A stretch of DNA of 64,000 nt from Algirhabdus cladophorae (GCF_044772865.1 NZ_CP173029.1:744001-808000), one strand, 5' to 3'; positions 26,521 through 37,160 are shown, counted from the stretch's first letter. Numbers and translations are program-made. The notes: generated from the letters alone by a model not told the origin.

Positions 26521-27324
26521 ATGCCATCTGGTTTACGCGCTGGTTTTCGAACTGCGTGGACAGATGCTGGATCAGGCAGCCGCAAGGCGCTTTGGATCCA
26601 TTGTTCGCTAGCCCGCCTTGGGGTTTGGGAGGGCACCTTGGCAGGGCTGGCGAACACCTATTCCTCTACTGCGTTTGATATGCCGGGCCATGGGGCTGCG
26701 GATCCTTGGAATGGCGGCGATGGCCGGGATTATCAGGATGTTACTGCGCAGATTGGCCTGACCTTTTGCGACGGCCCGACCCATGTCATAGGTCATTCCT
26801 TTGGGGCTACTGTTGCGCTGCGTATGGCGTTGCTGCGCCCCGATCTGATCAACGCCCTGACCTTGATCGAACCGGTGTTTTTTGCCGTGGCGCATGCGGA
26901 TGATGATCCCAGCTATCAGGGGCATGTGGAAGATTTTGAACCCTTTGTGGCGGCGATTGATCGCGATGATCGGGTGACTGCGGCACAAGTGTTTACAGAC
27001 TTGTGGGGCGGGGGGCGCCCATGGGAGAAACTGCCCGCCAAGGCGCAAAGCTATATTACCGACCGCATTCATTTGATCCCGGCAGGTGCGCCGGCGATTG
27101 AACAAGACGTGCATGATGTCTTGGGATCCGGCGCGCTGGAACGGTTGGATGTGCCTGTGACGTTGATCGAAGGTGCAAAATCACCGCCCGTTATCGCAGC
27201 GATCCAGTCAGGATTAGAACGGCGGCTGCCCCGTGCAACTCGCCACATTATCGACGGGGCAGGGCACATGGCCCCTATGACCCACCCGCAAGCCGTGGCA
27301 GAGATTATCCGCGCAGTAGGCTGA
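26521..27324 (+). CDS. Alpha/beta hydrolase
   Basis: A 267-residue single-domain hydrolase. The nucleophile elbow GHSFG, the oxyanion-region turn around LWIHCSLARLG (in place of the usual HGxxG), and the C-terminal GAGHMAP catalytic His are visible. The ATG follows the stop of the isomerase gene with no gap (TAG-ATG), so the two are translationally coupled and may act in one pathway; the substrate is unknown. The last 20 bases overlap the convergent ltaE gene. Confidence 0.8.
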   Translation: MPSGLRAGFRTAWTDAGSGSRKALWIHCSLARLGVWEGTLAGLANTYSSTAFDMPGHGAADPWNGGDGRDYQDVTAQIGLTFCDGPTHVIGHSFGATVALRMALLRPDLINALTLIEPVFFAVAHADDDPSYQGHVEDFEPFVAAIDRDDRVTAAQVFTDLWGGGRPWEKLPAKAQSYITDRIHLIPAGAPAIEQDVHDVLGSGALERLDVPVTLIEGAKSPPVIAAIQSGLERRLPRATRHIIDGAGHMAPMTHPQAVAEIIRAVG

Positions 27325-28357
27325 GGAACTGATCAACGTCCTGAGAGGTCGTGCACCACGAACAGACCAAACGCGCAGACAGCAGTTCGTCCTCTGGACC
27401 CTCTAGATCCTGATCCATTGGCCAAAAATAATAGGCAGCCCCTGCATCATGGGCGCGTTTGTGCCCCCCGCGAGGCCAGCTGGCAAACACCGTGTTGCCT
27501 TGGGTTGGATGCATCAAAGAGGCTCCTTCGATGTCGAGGATCCCCGCAGACAAACGTGCAGCTGCATCATTGGCCTGCCGGGCCAATTGCATCCAAAGAC
27601 CGTCGGTCACATAGGCCTCCATCTGGGCCGACAAATACCGGTGTTTAGAAAATAAATGCCCGCCGCGTTTGCGCCGTAGCTCAAATTCCCAAGCTTTGTC
27701 TGGATTGAACAAAACCACTGCCTCAACCCCCAAAAGACCGTTTTTGGTGCCGCCAAAGGTCAGCACATCGACCCCAGCTTTCCACGTCATCTCGGCGGGG
27801 GAGGCATTGGTGGCAGCGATTGCATTTGCAAAGCGCGCGCCGTCCATGTGCACAGGCAGATCAAACGACTTTGCAATCGCGGCCAGTTCAGCGACGTCCG
27901 AAACGGAATACACTGTGCCATTTTCAGTTGTATTGGTCAGTGTCAGCGCACCGCGTTGTACATTGTGAACCCCAGCGCGGCCCGTAAACGTCAGGGCCTC
28001 GCGCAAGGCTTTTGGATCCATCTTGGCATGGTCACCTGCCACCAAGGTGATCTTGGCCCCGCCCGTGAAAAATTCAGGCGCGCCGCATTCGTCTTCTTCC
28101 ACATGAGAATTGCGGTGGGCAAACACGGTCTGCCACGGCTGGCACAAACAGGCCAAGGCAATGGAATTGGCACTGGTCCCTGTTGCACACAGATACACGG
28201 CCGCCTCGGGTGCCTCGAACAGATCGCGGATCTTTTGGCGCACGCGATCCATGATTGGATCATTGCCATAGGGCATTGCGTAGCCTTCATTGGCATCTGC
28301 AAGGGCCTGCATCACTTTTGGATGGGCCGGCGAGGTGTTGTCAGAGGCAAAAAACAT
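27305..28357 (-). CDS. ltaE: Low-specificity L-threonine aldolase
   Basis: PLP enzyme that cleaves L-threonine or L-allo-threonine to glycine and acetaldehyde. The 350-residue protein begins MFFASDNTSPAHPKVMQAL, has LCATGTSANSIALA, LPVHMDGARFANA, and the PLP-binding Lys in LTFGGTKNGLLGVEAV. It is adjacent to ycgN (stop and start touch) and downstream of ribF, forming ribF-ycgN-ltaE on the minus strand. Confidence 0.9.
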   Translation of the reverse strand: MFFASDNTSPAHPKVMQALADANEGYAMPYGNDPIMDRVRQKIRDLFEAPEAAVYLCATGTSANSIALACLCQPWQTVFAHRNSHVEEDECGAPEFFTGGAKITLVAGDHAKMDPKALREALTFTGRAGVHNVQRGALTLTNTTENGTVYSVSDVAELAAIAKSFDLPVHMDGARFANAIAATNASPAEMTWKAGVDVLTFGGTKNGLLGVEAVVLFNPDKAWEFELRRKRGGHLFSKHRYLSAQMEAYVTDGLWMQLARQANDAAARLSAGILDIEGASLMHPTQGNTVFASWPRGGHKRAHDAGAAYYFWPMDQDLEGPEDELLSARLVCSWCTTSQDVDQFLSLLRG

Positions 28358-28834
28358 TCAATCCCCCAAGGGTTCTTCGATGATGTAGTCTTCCCAGTCT
28401 TCTTCTGGGATCTCAAACTCGGGCACAGTGATGCCTTGCACGGAAACGCCAGCATCATGCACCGTTTGATCCGTACCTGTGAGCAACGGATGCCAGCTGG
28501 GCAATGGGTTACCCTCAAACAATAACCGATAGGCACAGGTTTGCGGCATCCAATAGGCATGGTCGGCGATGTTGGCGGGGGTCATCACAATGCACTCCGG
28601 CACAAATTGCTTACGGATTTCATATTGCCCACATTTGCAACTTTGATCGTCCAAAAGGCGACATGCGACACGGGTTAAAGCGACCTCCCCGGTTTCGTCG
28701 TCTTCAAGCTTGTTCAGGCAGCATTTCCCGCATCCATCACACAGCGCCTCCCATTCCTTTGGGGTCATTTTGGTCAGGGGCACTTTTTCCCAAAAGTTTT
28801 TGCGCAAGCCAGAGCGATCGATGGGATCAGTCAT
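28358..28834 (-). CDS. YcgN family cysteine-cluster protein
   Basis: A 158-residue protein of the YcgN/UPF0260 family, with CDGCGKCCLNKLED, RVACRLLDDQSCKCGQYE and VPECIVMTP. The spaced cysteines suggest an iron-sulphur or zinc cluster; function is not established. I begin it at the ATG at 28834 (MTDPIDRSGLRKNFWEK), which overlaps the ribF stop by eight bases, rather than at a longer in-frame start. Translationally coupled to ribF and ltaE. Confidence 0.85.
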   Translation of the reverse strand: MTDPIDRSGLRKNFWEKVPLTKMTPKEWEALCDGCGKCCLNKLEDDETGEVALTRVACRLLDDQSCKCGQYEIRKQFVPECIVMTPANIADHAYWMPQTCAYRLLFEGNPLPSWHPLLTGTDQTVHDAGVSVQGITVPEFEIPEEDWEDYIIEEPLGD

Positions 28835-29762
28835 TGAGGATCTCGCGGGCGGTGGCACAATCGGCGTCCATCTGCGTGATCAGTGTATCGATGCTGTCAA
28901 AGTTCAGCTCAGGCCGTAGGAACGCCACCAAAGCGACAGAGATTTGTGCGCCATACAGGTCGCCTTTGAAATCAAAAATGAACGTCTCGCAATTGGGGGT
29001 GTTTTCCCCAAACATCGGGCGCACGCCGATGCTGGCTGCCCCGTGATAGTTGCCTTGATGGGGCCCACCCAAGACATCGATTTTTACAGCATACACGCCA
29101 AATTTGGGCATATGTAGCCCGTGGGTCGCCATGTTGGCCGTCGGATATCCTAGATCGCGCCCGCGTTGATCGCCACGGATCACTTCGCCTTCCAACCGGT
29201 GGTAGTGGCCCAGCATGTCAGCGGCGAGGTCCGGTTGACCTTCGCTCAGGGCGCGGCGAATATTTGTGCTGGATACTTCGCCTTTGGGTGTGGCGACCAT
29301 TTGGGCGATGGTCACACCAAACCCGTAGGTTTCGCCAAAGTCCTTTAGATCCTGCGCTGATCCACCGCGATCTTTACCAAAACAAAAGTCCTGCCCCACG
29401 ACCACATGGGTCAATCCCAAAGCGTCAGCAATGATATCGCGGGCAAACTCTTGGGCGGTTAAGGCAGCCAAAGCGGGGTTGAACGGGATCTCATAGAGCT
29501 TTTGAACACCCAGTTTTTCCAGCCTGTTGGCCTTGGCTTCTGCATTCATCAGCCGAAAGGCCGGGGCGTTTGGCGCAAAATAGCTGCGCGGATGCGGCTC
29601 GAACGTCATGATGCCCAGAGGCACGTTTGAGGCAACGGCCTGCGCGCGGGTGATGTCGATAACAGCCTGATGGCCCAAGTGAACGCCATCGAAATTGCCA
29701 ATAGCCGCGGCAGCGCCGCGATCCGTTGGATCAATAAAAAGGGGGTCTCGAATAATCCGCAT
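28827..29762 (-). CDS. ribF: Bifunctional riboflavin kinase/FAD synthetase
   Basis: Phosphorylates riboflavin to FMN and adenylates FMN to FAD. The 311-residue protein has the nucleotidyl transferase N-domain (AIGNFDGVHLGHQAVI, GQDFCFGKDRGGS, EVSSTNIRRAL) and the C-terminal riboflavin kinase domain (GRDLGYPTANM, GVYAVKID, NYHGAASIGVRPMFGE, ETFIFDFKGDLYG). First gene of the minus-strand ribF-ycgN-ltaE group. PLP and FMN enzymes in the cluster have no stated pathway link. Confidence 0.95.
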   Translation of the reverse strand: MRIIRDPLFIDPTDRGAAAAIGNFDGVHLGHQAVIDITRAQAVASNVPLGIMTFEPHPRSYFAPNAPAFRLMNAEAKANRLEKLGVQKLYEIPFNPALAALTAQEFARDIIADALGLTHVVVGQDFCFGKDRGGSAQDLKDFGETYGFGVTIAQMVATPKGEVSSTNIRRALSEGQPDLAADMLGHYHRLEGEVIRGDQRGRDLGYPTANMATHGLHMPKFGVYAVKIDVLGGPHQGNYHGAASIGVRPMFGENTPNCETFIFDFKGDLYGAQISVALVAFLRPELNFDSIDTLITQMDADCATAREILND

Positions 29763-29800
29763 AGCCGCTTGGGTAGCGGGGAATTACGCAGGGTTCAAGA

Positions 29801-30244
29801 TCAGTCGAACTTGCGGCTGGGGGCAAGAACGACGGCTTCGCCTTTGAGGACTTTTTTGCCATCGATTTCGCAATGGGTGTCCATCGTGACCTTGCGCTTG
29901 GCGATGTCCATGTCTGTCACTGTGACCTCGGCGCGGACCATGTCGCCCGGGCGCACGGGGGCCAAAAACTTGAGGCTTTGACCCAAGTAAACAGTGCCAT
30001 GGCCCGGCAATTGCTCGCCAATTACAGCGCTGATCAGACCGGCGGTGAGCATGCCGTGGGCAATGCGCCCCTCAAAGATCGTGTCGTTGGCGTAATCATC
30101 GTCTAAATGCACCGGGTTATGGTCCGTGCTGACCTCTGCGAACATTTCGATATCGCGATCTGTGATGATCTTTTGCAGGGAACGGGACATACCGATTTCA
30201 ATGTCTTCGATACAGATTGTGCCGCGTGGTTGATTGTCCAACAT
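29801..30244 (-). CDS. MaoC family dehydratase
   Basis: (R)-specific enoyl-CoA hydratase-like hot-dog protein of 147 residues. FAEVSTDHNPVHLDDDYAN and GRIAHGMLTAGLIS contain the catalytic Asp and His of the MaoC/PhaJ hydratase motif. The ATG at 30244 (MLDNQPRGTICIEDIEIG) is chosen over a longer in-frame start because AAGGGA lies upstream of it. It lies 38 bases ahead of ribF on the same strand. The physiological acyl-CoA is not predictable. Confidence 0.85.
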   Translation of the reverse strand: MLDNQPRGTICIEDIEIGMSRSLQKIITDRDIEMFAEVSTDHNPVHLDDDYANDTIFEGRIAHGMLTAGLISAVIGEQLPGHGTVYLGQSLKFLAPVRPGDMVRAEVTVTDMDIAKRKVTMDTHCEIDGKKVLKGEAVVLAPSRKFD

Positions 30245-30336
30245 ATCACATTCCCTTGGTAATAAATGCACGACATTACCGCCGTATACGCAACTTTATT
30301 ACTTTGCAACTGCAGCAAAGGCAAGGGGTATTTGCG

Positions 30337-31209
30337 CTATCTTAGAAAGCCAATCGTATAGGTCGGATCCCATTTTTCTGTTTCAAGGTAGCGGCTTAGC
30401 GCCTCTGGGTCCGGTTGGTGCGACGTTTTGGTCTCGGTTGCGGCCAGCCCGCCCGAGATGAATAGGGAATCGATGTCTTCGCCCACGGCGCCTGCGATGT
30501 CGGTCAAAATGCCGTCGCCAATGGCCAGAATATACTGGTTTTCGACTGAAACACCCAGTGCGGCCAGCCGCCTGCGGGCCAAATCATAGATCGGTGGGTG
30601 AGGTTTGCCGAAATAGAGGCTTTCGCCGCCCATCTGCGTATAGAGTTGTGCCAAGGCCCCTGCACACCATTCCCGCGTTTCGCCACGGTCCACCACAATA
30701 TCGGGGTTCGCGCAAAGCAGTTTCAGCCCGTTTTGTTTGGCAAAGAGGAAATCAGCGCGGTTCACATCGGGATCCGCCATGGGATCAAACGGACCGCAGC
30801 ACACGATGCCCTCGGCTTGGTCCAAGGGGACCTGAGTGATCGACACAGGGTCCGCGATCAGGTCCAGCGGGTCAAAGAAGTTTTGGTCATGGGGTTGTCC
30901 AATAAAATAGACTTTCTCGCCCACAGCACCGGTGAACATGGCCGCGCGTGCACTATCGCCCGAAGTTGCAATGCTGTCCCAGCAGTCCTTCGGCACCCCG
31001 ATTTTGTCCAACTGCGCCGCAACGCTGGCACGGTGGCGGGGGGCGTTGGTGACCAGCACAACCTTGCCGCCGCTTTGGCGATAGTTTTGCAAGGCGCGCA
31101 CAGCCTCAGGAAATGGGGTCAGCCCATTGTGCAAGCACCCCCAAAGATCCACGAAAAGCGCGTCGTAGTTTTGCGAGACTTCTGACAGGTGGGTGACAAT
31201 CTGGGTCAT
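30337..31209 (-). CDS. TIGR01459-type HAD superfamily hydrolase
   Basis: A 290-residue class IIA HAD phosphatase-like protein. The nucleophile motif appears as DALFVDLWGCLHNG, motif II as VVLVTNAPRH, and the C-terminal metal motif as ILAIGDGILTDIAGA. The canonical DxDGT is changed to DLWGC, a known feature of this subfamily. Starts at ATG 31209 after AGGACC. It ends 92 bases before the MaoC gene. The substrate is unknown. Confidence 0.82.
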   Translation of the reverse strand: MTQIVTHLSEVSQNYDALFVDLWGCLHNGLTPFPEAVRALQNYRQSGGKVVLVTNAPRHRASVAAQLDKIGVPKDCWDSIATSGDSARAAMFTGAVGEKVYFIGQPHDQNFFDPLDLIADPVSITQVPLDQAEGIVCCGPFDPMADPDVNRADFLFAKQNGLKLLCANPDIVVDRGETREWCAGALAQLYTQMGGESLYFGKPHPPIYDLARRRLAALGVSVENQYILAIGDGILTDIAGAVGEDIDSLFISGGLAATETKTSHQPDPEALSRYLETEKWDPTYTIGFLR

Positions 31210-31303
31210 AGGGGGTCCTGAAATTGAAAAAGGTGGGCCGTATTCAGCCCACCTTACATCAGGTTCGCAGTCCAAAAGAAAGGGCTGTCACCCTTGTCTT
31301 GGA

Positions 31304-32221
31304 TCAGACCTTTAGATTGGGAATGATTTGTTTTTTGCGGCTCATAATACCGGGCAAAACGACGCTGTCGCCGCTCACACTTGCGTCAAAGGATTTTTCT
31401 GCGACAGATTTGACCGTGTCATTCTGGACCAAAAGCGTGGCCTCCTCGTTCAAAATGTCGACCACGAACAGCAACACATGATCAACGCCGTCTTCTGTTG
31501 CCACCTCCGTCATTGACGACAGCAAGCTCGCTTTGCGATCCAAAACGATGGCAGGCGCGGTGGTTTCCAGAACCGATACACGGAATTTGGTGCCGTCTAC
31601 GGCATATTCTTTGCTGTCCATGCGCAACAATTCTGCGTCGGAAAACGCGCTGACGTCGGATTTCGCGGCGAACATTTCGGCGGCGTAGTCAGGGATGCTG
31701 AGGCCCAGATCGGCTGCTAAAGTTTCAGCCAGTGCCTTGTCCACATCTGTGCTGGTTGGCGAGCGGAACTCAAGCGTATCAGACAGGATACAAGACAGAA
31801 CCAAGCCCTTAATGGCGTCGGGCATATGGGCTGCATGGGGGCCCATCAAGTCGTGCATGATTGTGGCCGTGCAAGCCAGTGGCCGGACTGTGATATCAAT
31901 CGGACCTTTGGTTTCCAGACCACCAACCAGTTTGTGATGGTCAATGATTGCGACCACATCTGCGCCATTGATGTTGGCGGGCAATTCGGCTGGGTTGTTC
32001 GTGTCCACAATAATGCAAGGTTGATCGTCGGCCACGTCGTCAATGATCTGCGGCGCGTCAAATCCCCAGCGATCCATGACAAACGCCGCCTCTGTATTGG
32101 GCGTGCCCAACAGGGCTGCTTTGGCGTCCCCGCCAGTGTGGTTCACAAACCATTCCCAAATCAGAGCGCTGCCTGCGCTGTCGGTGTCGGGGGCTTTGTG
32201 GCCAAAGATCATTGTGGTCAT
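31304..32221 (-). CDS. ppaC: Manganese-dependent inorganic pyrophosphatase (family II)
   Basis: Hydrolyses pyrophosphate. The 305-residue protein is a DHH phosphoesterase: FGHKAPDTDSAGSAL, VDTNNPAEL, IIDHHKLVGG, and the C-terminal active-site stretch SRKKQIIP. Family II enzymes are best known from Firmicutes but also occur in several alphaproteobacteria. The ATG at 32221 (MTTMIFGHK) matches the usual N-terminus. No CBS insertion is present. It stands 94 bases ahead of the HAD gene on the same strand. Confidence 0.93.
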   Translation of the reverse strand: MTTMIFGHKAPDTDSAGSALIWEWFVNHTGGDAKAALLGTPNTEAAFVMDRWGFDAPQIIDDVADDQPCIIVDTNNPAELPANINGADVVAIIDHHKLVGGLETKGPIDITVRPLACTATIMHDLMGPHAAHMPDAIKGLVLSCILSDTLEFRSPTSTDVDKALAETLAADLGLSIPDYAAEMFAAKSDVSAFSDAELLRMDSKEYAVDGTKFRVSVLETTAPAIVLDRKASLLSSMTEVATEDGVDHVLLFVVDILNEEATLLVQNDTVKSVAEKSFDASVSGDSVVLPGIMSRKKQIIPNLKV

Positions 32222-32323
32222 TGCGGTTTTCCAAATACTGTCATTTTGCCTGCTTATAGGAGGGGTGATGCATGTTGTCACGCAAGCAAACTGCGCCATC
32301 TTGTCCTGACTGTGTGATAGGGC

Positions 32324-33856
32324 CTAGTTGCGCAGCGGCTTGGAAAATTGCGACATCGATGCCCGGGTCGTCGTGCGTTTTTGGGCCAGCGGATTGGGCA
32401 GGCTTTCCGGGTCCAGATCGTCGTGGGTGCAGACTTTGTTTCGGCCCATTTGTTTGGCCTGATAGAGCGCGCGGTCAGCGATTTTGAGCAGGTCGATCAC
32501 TTGTTGTTGGCCATCCGTCATTGTTGTGACCCCGGCCGAGACAGTGATCGCGGGCAAAGCAGCCCCCGCATAGCGCACGGTCAAATGGGCCATGGCCCGG
32601 CGAAAGTCTTCGGTTAGTTCTTGGGCGGCTTCAAGAGTAGTGTTGGCGGCCAGAACGATGAATTCCTCGCCGCCGATACGGCAGGGCGAGAGACTGCCAG
32701 TGAACATTTCGCGCATTTTGCTACCGATCGCTCGTAACACCAAATCGCCGGCGTCGTGACCGTGATGATCATTGAATTTCTTAAAGTGGTCCACGTCGAT
32801 TGAGACGATGCTTAACGGCACGCCCTCAGACCGGTAGCGCGATAGTTCTTTGTGGGCGGCCTCCAGTAACCAGCGTCTGTTCCAAAGGTTCGTCAGCGGG
32901 TCGCGTACCGATTGATCCTCAAGTTCTTGGCGTAGGCGCACATTTGCAACGGCCAGACTGATCTGTTCGGCGCACAGCAATGCGATGTCCCAGCGCCGCT
33001 TAAAAAAGGCGTGATATTCAGAGGAGGCATCAGCGCCCTTGAGGTTGGGTTGGTCCCAAAAGTTTAGATGCAGCAAGCCAATGGTTTGGCCATGCGCCGT
33101 AATTGGAAGGCAGAAGTAGGGCGCATTACCATGATCGTGCTCTACGTGATCGCACTTAAACTCAATGTCCTGAGCGCCGAAAGAATAGGCCCGACCGCGA
33201 CGCAAGGCCCAACAATCGGTTGCTTCCAATTGTTTGGTGTCCGATGTTTCGCCCCATTGGGCGGCAAGGTCGAGAATATTGCGCGAATTTGAATAGAGAA
33301 ACAGCTGGCCACCCGCCTCGGGGATCATCGTCTTGAGGGATTGTTCTACGACTTGGAGCAGTTCCTCAATTGAGCGCGCCGAATACAGCCATTCGCTGGT
33401 TTCGCTCAGTTGTTTGCGTTCCTTTTGGCGTTCTTGCTCGCGCTCAAGGGCGTTTTCTGTGATGCGTTCCAACTCTTTGCGGGCACTAATGTCACGTGAA
33501 GAGGACATGTAATGCGTGTGTTTTCCGTCCGCATCAAAGATGGGCACGATCCGAGATTCCATCCAAAATTCTTTGCCGTCTTTGCGGTAATATATAACTT
33601 CGATATCGACAGGACGCCGCAGCCTCAGCGCCTCTTTGATTTTGGCGAATTCGTCTGCGTTGGTGTCTGGGCCTTTAAGAACCTCGTCGGGGCGGCGGCC
33701 CACAAGATCATCAAGGGTAAATCCAGTCATGCGTTCAAAGCCCGCGTTCAACCATAACACGCGGTCTTCATGGTCTGTGACCAAAAGGGCATCGCTTGAG
33801 TATTCAGCCGCAAGGCTGGCAAACGTTGCATGGGCTGATGACAGCTTTGAAGGCAA
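32324..33856 (-). CDS. PAS-GAF-GGDEF diguanylate cyclase
   Basis: Predicted to make cyclic di-GMP in response to an unknown signal. The 510-residue protein has an N-terminal PAS domain (about 14-130, with GFERMTGFTLDDLVGRRPDEVL and YYRKDGKEFWMESRIVPI), a coiled segment (about 130-155), a GAF-like domain (160-310) and a GGDEF domain (335-480) with an intact GGEEF site. The residues before the site (SLSPCRIGGEEF) lack the RxxD product-inhibition motif. No membrane segment is seen. The best start is a TTG at 33856 after ACGGA; an alternative is not obvious. Confidence 0.85.
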   Translation of the reverse strand: MPSKLSSAHATFASLAAEYSSDALLVTDHEDRVLWLNAGFERMTGFTLDDLVGRRPDEVLKGPDTNADEFAKIKEALRLRRPVDIEVIYYRKDGKEFWMESRIVPIFDADGKHTHYMSSSRDISARKELERITENALEREQERQKERKQLSETSEWLYSARSIEELLQVVEQSLKTMIPEAGGQLFLYSNSRNILDLAAQWGETSDTKQLEATDCWALRRGRAYSFGAQDIEFKCDHVEHDHGNAPYFCLPITAHGQTIGLLHLNFWDQPNLKGADASSEYHAFFKRRWDIALLCAEQISLAVANVRLRQELEDQSVRDPLTNLWNRRWLLEAAHKELSRYRSEGVPLSIVSIDVDHFKKFNDHHGHDAGDLVLRAIGSKMREMFTGSLSPCRIGGEEFIVLAANTTLEAAQELTEDFRRAMAHLTVRYAGAALPAITVSAGVTTMTDGQQQVIDLLKIADRALYQAKQMGRNKVCTHDDLDPESLPNPLAQKRTTTRASMSQFSKPLRN

Positions 33857-34005
33857 GATTGTTATTCCGTTAAATTGGACCCGCCTACATCTGAGGCAAA
33901 GCCGTTAATATTCCGCGAAACAACATGATCCGTAAGGGAAAGTCCGCAAAATTCTATGTCGAGTTTTAATTACTCTGAGGCTGCATTTTTTCCGCTGTCG
34001 GGCAG

Positions 34006-34034
34006 TTGACTCTGTTCTGGGCGCTGCCTAAATA
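34006..34034 (+). promoter_or_regulatory. groESL promoter (-35 TTGACT, -10 TAAATA)
   Basis: TTGACT at 34006-34011 and TAAATA at 34029-34034 are 17 bases apart. Transcription would start near 34041, right where the CIRCE operator begins, so HrcA binding would block initiation. Confidence 0.75.
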
Positions 34035-34042
34035 GCCCTCTG

Positions 34043-34069
34043 TTAGCACTCGCGCGAGGTGAGTGCTAA
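34043..34069 (+). promoter_or_regulatory. CIRCE operator (HrcA site)
   Basis: TTAGCACTC and GAGTGCTAA separated by nine bases match the CIRCE consensus exactly on both arms. It overlaps the likely transcription start of groESL, 33 bases ahead of the groES start, and marks the operon as HrcA-repressed and heat induced. hrcA itself is not in the window. Confidence 0.95.
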
Positions 34070-34101
34070 ATGGGAGAAACTTTGAGCGAGGAGCTACAAA
34101 G

Positions 34102-34389
34102 ATGGCATTCACACCGCTACATGACCGCGTATTGGTCCGCCGCACTGAAGGCGAAGAGAAAACCGCTGGTGGGTTGATTATCCCCGATAGCGCAAAAGAA
34201 AAGCCAGCCGAAGGCGAAGTGATCGCTGTAGGCGAAGGCGCACGCAAAGACAGCGGCGAATTGATCGCAATGGCTGTTAAAGCGGGCGACCGCATTCTGT
34301 TCGGCAAATGGTCCGGCACAGAAGTCACTGTTGACGGCGAAGAGCTGTTGATCATGAAAGAAAGCGACATTTTGGGTCTGCTGGCCTAA
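34102..34389 (+). CDS. groES: Co-chaperonin GroES
   Basis: Seven-membered lid of the GroEL cage. The 95-residue protein has the conserved FTPLHDRVLVRRTE start, KTAGGLIIPDSAKEKP mobile loop, GDRILFGKWSGTEV and the end ESDILGLLA. Start is the ATG at 34102, with GAGGAG eight to ten bases upstream. It is 56 bases ahead of groEL and is controlled by the CIRCE element. Confidence 0.98.
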   Translation: MAFTPLHDRVLVRRTEGEEKTAGGLIIPDSAKEKPAEGEVIAVGEGARKDSGELIAMAVKAGDRILFGKWSGTEVTVDGEELLIMKESDILGLLA

Positions 34390-34445
34390 GCCGCCACACC
34401 AATCTTTCGTACCAAACTGTAATCTTAAGACGAGGATAAAGCACA

Positions 34446-36089
<1,644 letters not shown>

Positions 36090-36095
36090 GATTTC

Positions 36096-36117
36096 GTTTG
36101 GCCCTTCGGGGCCAAAC
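36096..36117 (+). promoter_or_regulatory. Hairpin directly after groEL
   Basis: GTTTGGCCC and GGGCCAAAC form a nine-base stem closed by a stable TTCG tetraloop, six bases after the groEL stop. No T run follows, so it may protect the mRNA 3' end rather than terminate. A second hairpin with a GCAA tetraloop (GGCGATT/AATCGCC, 36134-36151) follows it, then the terminator at 36193. Confidence 0.7.
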
Positions 36118-36192
36118 AAATCTGGTGGTGACAGGCGATTGCAAAATCGCCGAGAGCCACACCCCCGAAAATCTGGGAGCCACTCCCACCCC

Positions 36193-36223
36193 AAAGGGCC
36201 TGCCTCGCGCGGGCCCTTTTTTG
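36193..36223 (+). terminator. Intrinsic terminator of groESL
   Basis: AAAGGGCC at 36193-36200 pairs with GGCCCTTT at 36212-36219, followed by TTTT. It lies about 100 bases after the groEL stop codon, beyond two hairpins. Confidence 0.85.
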
Positions 36224-36449
36224 CTAGCGTCCGCACAAAGCCCAGACCTGCATTACGCCTACCGCAGCACGCTGCACCCGCATTCAGCGGCGAACAGCCC
36301 GCAAGCAAACTTGTTTGGTCCTCGGTGCGGTTTCCGCGGCGGACTGTCTGACGCTGGTCAAACGTCAGTCACACGCCAAAGCTTGGGCGCGATTCGCTTT
36401 GATCTGAATGTGCGGTTCAGCTTGGCCCACGAATCCCGCAGGCCAACAG
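36224..36449. other. Intergenic stretch without a supported gene
   Basis: Lies between the groESL terminator and the end of the VPLPA-CTERM gene. An open frame on the plus strand runs through it but has no ribosome binding site or recognisable domain and continues into the antisense of the next gene, so I do not call it. Confidence 0.5.
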
Positions 36450-37160
36450 TTACGCCATCCGCCGCCGTGCGACGATCAAACCGCCAAGACCGGTTAGCAG
36501 CAACAAACCACCTGCGGGCAGGGGCACCGGGGCGAGCACGGACAAAGAGGTCACCTGACCGCTTACTGCGCAGCTAATGCCAAGGCACGTGCCAAAGCGC
36601 GATGGTTGTTGCGAGGAAGGTGCGCCCGTTGGGGCCTGAAAGCGGTAGGCGACCCCTAGAATAAAAAGATCTGAAAGGTCGCCCGAGTTTGCCAATGCCA
36701 GCAACGCGGCCAGATCCATTGGGTTTGGTGCTGTGCCACTGTTGTACAATAAATTGAAATCTATTTGCTCGCGCGGATCAGAGGTTGGCGCGTTCGCAAC
36801 AATCGCGTTAAAACCCGCAGTCAGGCCAAAGTTAGTATCCTCGGTGATGGCCTCGAATTGGCTGGAATTCACATTCAAAGACTGACTGCCAAGCCCGTCA
36901 ATCGAAAAAACCTCCGATGTGATTGCATTAGTATACTGCTTTTTGGCACCCCCAAAAAAGGCGACAGGCACAATTGTGTCATCCAAAGTGACACGCAAGG
37001 TCCCCTTGGTCCCATTTGCAGGCCCACTGTTCGCATAATATGAACTATCATTAACAGTGAAGCCAAAATCTAGCGTGACAGTGGCTGCGTTGGCGGCCGT
37101 GGCGGTGAAACCAATGGACAGTGCAGCCAATGCGCCGCGAATTGTTTTTGAAAAAGCCAG
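36450..37160 (-). CDS. VPLPA-CTERM sorting domain-containing protein
   Basis: Secreted surface-type protein with a C-terminal sorting tail: VPLPAGGLLLLTGLGGLIVARRRMA (last 25 residues) is the VPLPA motif, a hydrophobic helix and a basic end. The N-terminus is a signal peptide ending ATAANA, followed by a beta-rich domain with no family that I recognise. The first codon is uncertain: the longest sensible frame begins at a CTG at 37160 (reading LAFSKTIRGALAALSIG) after GGGGA, while a TTG at 37130 would cut off the positively charged signal region. No ATG or GTG fits. The gene sits between two copies of the groEL end and may be acquired. An exosortase is not in the window. Confidence 0.75.
   Translation of the reverse strand: MAFSKTIRGALAALSIGFTATAANAATVTLDFGFTVNDSSYYANSGPANGTKGTLRVTLDDTIVPVAFFGGAKKQYTNAITSEVFSIDGLGSQSLNVNSSQFEAITEDTNFGLTAGFNAIVANAPTSDPREQIDFNLLYNSGTAPNPMDLAALLALANSGDLSDLFILGVAYRFQAPTGAPSSQQPSRFGTCLGISCAVSGQVTSLSVLAPVPLPAGGLLLLTGLGGLIVARRRMA

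Noticed and set aside
36098..36577. Plus-strand frame after groEL
   Set aside because: It begins in the groEL hairpin, crosses the terminator and lies antisense to the VPLPA-CTERM gene; no start signal or domain.
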